Assembly (NCBI GenBank): GCA_937889795.1 | Contig: CALBZH010000212.1 | Location: forward strand, 1 to 8,636 | Origin: an uncultured Syntrophobacteraceae bacterium | GTDB taxonomy: Bacteria > Desulfobacterota > Syntrophobacteria > Syntrophobacterales > Syntrophobacteraceae | Direction: 5' to 3' | DNA: 8,636 nucleotides | Part shown: positions 7,026 through 8,636 of the stretch, one piece after another | Layout: each line of letters begins with the position of its first letter | Position numbering within the stretch: the first letter of the stretch is position 1 | Notes under the pieces: model-generated | Told to the model about the DNA's origin: nothing | The model's input: only the letters and a program-made list of their open reading frames with translations | The model's database searches: none | Made by a program: the position numbers and the translations under genes

Positions 7026-7994
7026 ATGAATGAAGCCGAAGTCCGTGAGCGAATCGGAAGCTTTACGAGGTTTCCTCCTCGAGGGAAGCTCAACATCGTG
7101 TCTGATACAACGGAATTCATGAGCATCAAGGCCGACGATGTTTTGGAGTTCAACGGGGGATACTACCTGGTACGGGGAGAAGAGGTCGAAGGAAGGTTCG
7201 GGCTCGACGGTGAGCCCAAGTACTGGGTCAAGCGAGCCATTGACCTTTCAGATGGGACGTCGAAAATCATTAAGCTGGTCTTTCATGAAAGCTTCTTGAT
7301 GCAGCTCGGATCGTTGCAGATTCAATGTTTTCGCAGTCCAATAAAAGAAGCGAGAATTCTAGATAAGACACACGATGATATGCGTTTCATGCAAGGATTC
7401 AACGTAAAAGATACAGCAGGTAACGCTGTTCGGATTATCGATCGTATTCAAGGTTCAAGATATTATGACTATATTCATAATTTAGACATAGATCATGAAA
7501 CCTATTATTATCAAGTTTTTCCTAAGGTTTTTGATAGTATTTTGGGTGCTTTTCAAGCTATAAATGATTTGCATCATATGGGAGAGCTTCATGGTGATAT
7601 TAGAAATGATCATATACTTATAGCGCGCTCAACTTCTAAATATACTTGGATTGATTTTGATTATACGTATGATTGGTCGGAAAATTTCTTTGGTGTGGAT
7701 CTGTATGGTTTGGGGAATATATTGTTGTTCACGGTCGGCAAGGGATTTCATACCATTCCGGATTTGAATGCATGCGGACCGGAAGGGATAAAGATGAAAC
7801 AGTGTTTAACCCAAGCCGATTTGTCGCTCTTTTTCAAGCACAGAATTGTCAACTTACAAAAGCTGTTTCCTTACATCTCGGATTCCCTCAATCTGGCATT
7901 GATGCATTTTGGTCAGGAGGCTGACGTGTTTTACGAGCACACTGACGAGCTCCTGTCGGATCTCAGGGCGTGTGAGGCCGATTTGCCGCGATGA
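7026..7994 (+). CDS. Divergent protein-kinase-fold protein with an AT-rich core
   Basis: I do not recognise a named family, but the kinase fold is readable in the 322 residues. There is a glycine-containing N-lobe start (VLEFNGGYYLVRGEEVEGRFG, 39-59), then strands with YWVKRAIDL and KIIKLVF. K83 is the likely ATP lysine, with E108 in KEARILD as the helix C partner. A hinge-like IIDRIQGSRYYDYI (137-150) follows. The catalytic loop is LHGDIRNDHILI (188-199), the metal motif WIDFDY (208-213), and the helix F-like DLYGLG (225-230). D191 and D210 are present. The Asn usual five residues after the catalytic Asp is replaced by His196. No transmembrane segment is seen. The ATG at 7026 has GGAG (7010-7013) at a long 12-base spacing. 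About 28% GC at 7441-7620 contrasts with about 58-60% at both ends. A universal stress protein gene follows. Substrate and activity are unknown; an aminoglycoside- or lipopolysaccharide-kinase-like role cannot be excluded. Confidence 0.75.
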   Translation: MNEAEVRERIGSFTRFPPRGKLNIVSDTTEFMSIKADDVLEFNGGYYLVRGEEVEGRFGLDGEPKYWVKRAIDLSDGTSKIIKLVFHESFLMQLGSLQIQCFRSPIKEARILDKTHDDMRFMQGFNVKDTAGNAVRIIDRIQGSRYYDYIHNLDIDHETYYYQVFPKVFDSILGAFQAINDLHHMGELHGDIRNDHILIARSTSKYTWIDFDYTYDWSENFFGVDLYGLGNILLFTVGKGFHTIPDLNACGPEGIKMKQCLTQADLSLFFKHRIVNLQKLFPYISDSLNLALMHFGQEADVFYEHTDELLSDLRACEADLPR

Positions 7995-8004
7995 AAGGAG
8001 TAAT

Positions 8005-8032
8005 GTCTCGCTCTCGATATCCTTGGCGAGAC
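8005..8032 (+). repeat. Seven-base inverted repeat between the kinase-like and usp genes
   Basis: GTCTCGC (8005-8011) is the exact reverse complement of GCGAGAC (8026-8032), with a 14-base spacer. No T-run follows, so it is not a clear terminator. It could be a hairpin in a shared transcript that ends 37 bases before the usp ATG, or an operator. The function is open. Confidence 0.4.
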
Positions 8033-8069
8033 CGCAAGCGTCGAAGGTGTGGTTGAGGAGGAGAAGCCC

Positions 8070-8522
8070 ATGGAGAATAGAGTTCTCATTGCTATAGATC
8101 TTTCGGAGAATTCCCTGAAGGCCGTCGATTATGTGGGACGAGTGCTCTCCTGTCACCAAGACACTCGGATCACTCTGTTGAACGTGATCAAGGAGCCTTC
8201 GTCCGATCTGGTTCCGGATGCCGGGGAGCGGCACCGTCAAGTGGAGGAATTGCGGGCCGAGACTCTGAAGAGGATGGAGGAGGCGGCCGGTCGTCTGATT
8301 GCCCTGGGAATGCCGGAGCAAAGCGTGCGGCTGAAGGTTCAGGTGTGCTCGATGCCGGTGAGTGTGACGGACCTCATTCTTAAAGAGGTGCGGGAAGGGG
8401 GGTACAGTACGGTGGTGGTGGGGAGGCGGGGCGTGAGCAAGCGGGAGGAATTCCTGTTCGGGAGTGTGTCGAGCAAAGTTGTGCGGGAGGCTCACCAATG
8501 TACAGTGTGGGTGGTGGTTTGA
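8070..8522 (+). CDS. Universal stress protein (UspA family)
   Basis: UspA-family proteins are small cytoplasmic, often dimeric, nucleotide-binding proteins linked to survival under starvation and other stress. The 150-residue product begins with the strand VLIAIDLSENSLKAVDYV (5-22), where Asp10 and the following Ser are conserved. A charged helix (about 50-78) follows. The ATP-binding signature G-x2-G-x9-G-S is complete: G118, G121, G131, S132 (GRRGVSKREEFLFGS). The end, CTVWVVV, is the usual final beta strand. The product is therefore an ATP-binding-type Usp. The ATG at 8070 follows GAGGAGGAG (8055-8063), 6 bases upstream; an in-frame GTG at 8049 precedes that site. It lies 75 bases after the kinase-like gene and is probably co-transcribed. 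A functional link between the two is inference. Confidence 0.93.
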   Translation: MENRVLIAIDLSENSLKAVDYVGRVLSCHQDTRITLLNVIKEPSSDLVPDAGERHRQVEELRAETLKRMEEAAGRLIALGMPEQSVRLKVQVCSMPVSVTDLILKEVREGGYSTVVVGRRGVSKREEFLFGSVSSKVVREAHQCTVWVVV

Positions 8523-8538
8523 CGGGCGAAGGCGGCGG

Positions 8539-8561
8539 GGACCTGCTTTAACAGCAGGTCC
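8539..8561. terminator. Hairpin between convergent genes after usp
   Basis: GGACCTGCT (8539-8547) pairs perfectly with AGCAGGTCC (8553-8561) around the loop TTAAC. It lies 16 bases after the usp stop and 3 bases past the stop of the convergent minus-strand gene, so it may serve both. The T-run on the + side is weak (TTCTC), and there is none on the - side. Confidence 0.7.
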
Positions 8562-8564
8562 TTC

Positions 8565-8636
8565 TCAGTCCGCTTTCGCGCCGTCAAGAATCTTGCGGAT
8601 GCGATCACGCTCCGCGCGCAGGGCGCGAAGCTCGCT
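8565..8636 (-). CDS. C-terminal end of an unidentified protein (start outside window)
   Basis: Read on the minus strand from the window edge, the frame is open for 23 codons and ends in TGA (8567-8565). The visible tail contains ELRALRAERDRIRKILDG, a highly charged stretch that looks like the end of an alpha helix or coiled coil. Support comes from its position: the stop sits 3 bases from a hairpin, in a convergent layout with usp. Codons are GC-rich, like the neighbours. The piece is too short to identify, and chance openness of the frame cannot be ruled out. Confidence 0.5.
   Translation of the reverse strand, partial: SELRALRAERDRIRKILDGAKAD

Noticed and set aside
7673..7924. An 83-codon + strand frame inside the 3' part of the kinase-like gene
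   Set aside because: It overlaps a well-supported coding frame, and its product shows no domain features.
7026..7994. Kinase-like gene as a pseudogene because of its composition shift
   Set aside because: The frame is uninterrupted and all main kinase motifs fall in order across the AT-rich boundary, so the gene looks functional.

Overview
The window is a compact stretch of a bacterial chromosome, about 55-60% GC by eye, with nearly all genes on the + strand. The gene order (hrcA-grpE-dnaK, then an LpoA-like lipoprotein, an FmdB zinc-ribbon protein and a corrinoid adenosyltransferase) and the protein style suggest a Gram-negative, probably anaerobic organism of the former Deltaproteobacteria (Desulfobacterota, perhaps Syntrophobacter-like). 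This assignment is inference from protein character, not a database match.

Region 1 (1-3172) is the heat-shock chaperone cluster. It holds the C-terminal part of the repressor HrcA, the nucleotide-exchange factor GrpE and the complete chaperone DnaK. A strong hairpin follows dnaK, and no dnaJ follows in this window.

Region 2 (3301-5247) is one large lipoprotein gene. It encodes a lipobox signal peptide, a helical TPR-like half and a periplasmic-binding-protein-like half, the layout of the LpoA/LppC penicillin-binding-protein activators.

Region 3 (5271-5767) is a self-contained unit: a perfect-consensus sigma-70-type promoter, a structured leader, a small FmdB-family zinc-ribbon gene and a GC-rich terminator.

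Region 4 (5796-8561) has four tightly spaced + strand genes: an ATP:corrinoid adenosyltransferase, a family-4-like uracil-DNA glycosylase starting at the very next base, a divergent protein-kinase-fold protein, and a universal stress protein. The glycosylase lacks all four cysteines expected to hold the iron-sulfur cluster. The kinase-like gene carries a sharply AT-rich core (about 28% GC at 7441-7620) inside GC-rich ends. A hairpin closes the region, and the tail of a convergent minus-strand gene enters from the right edge.

The parts most worth a second look are the kinase-like gene with its base-composition island and altered catalytic loop, its pairing with a universal stress protein, and the cysteine-less glycosylase. 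No mobile element, CRISPR array, tRNA or rRNA was seen.
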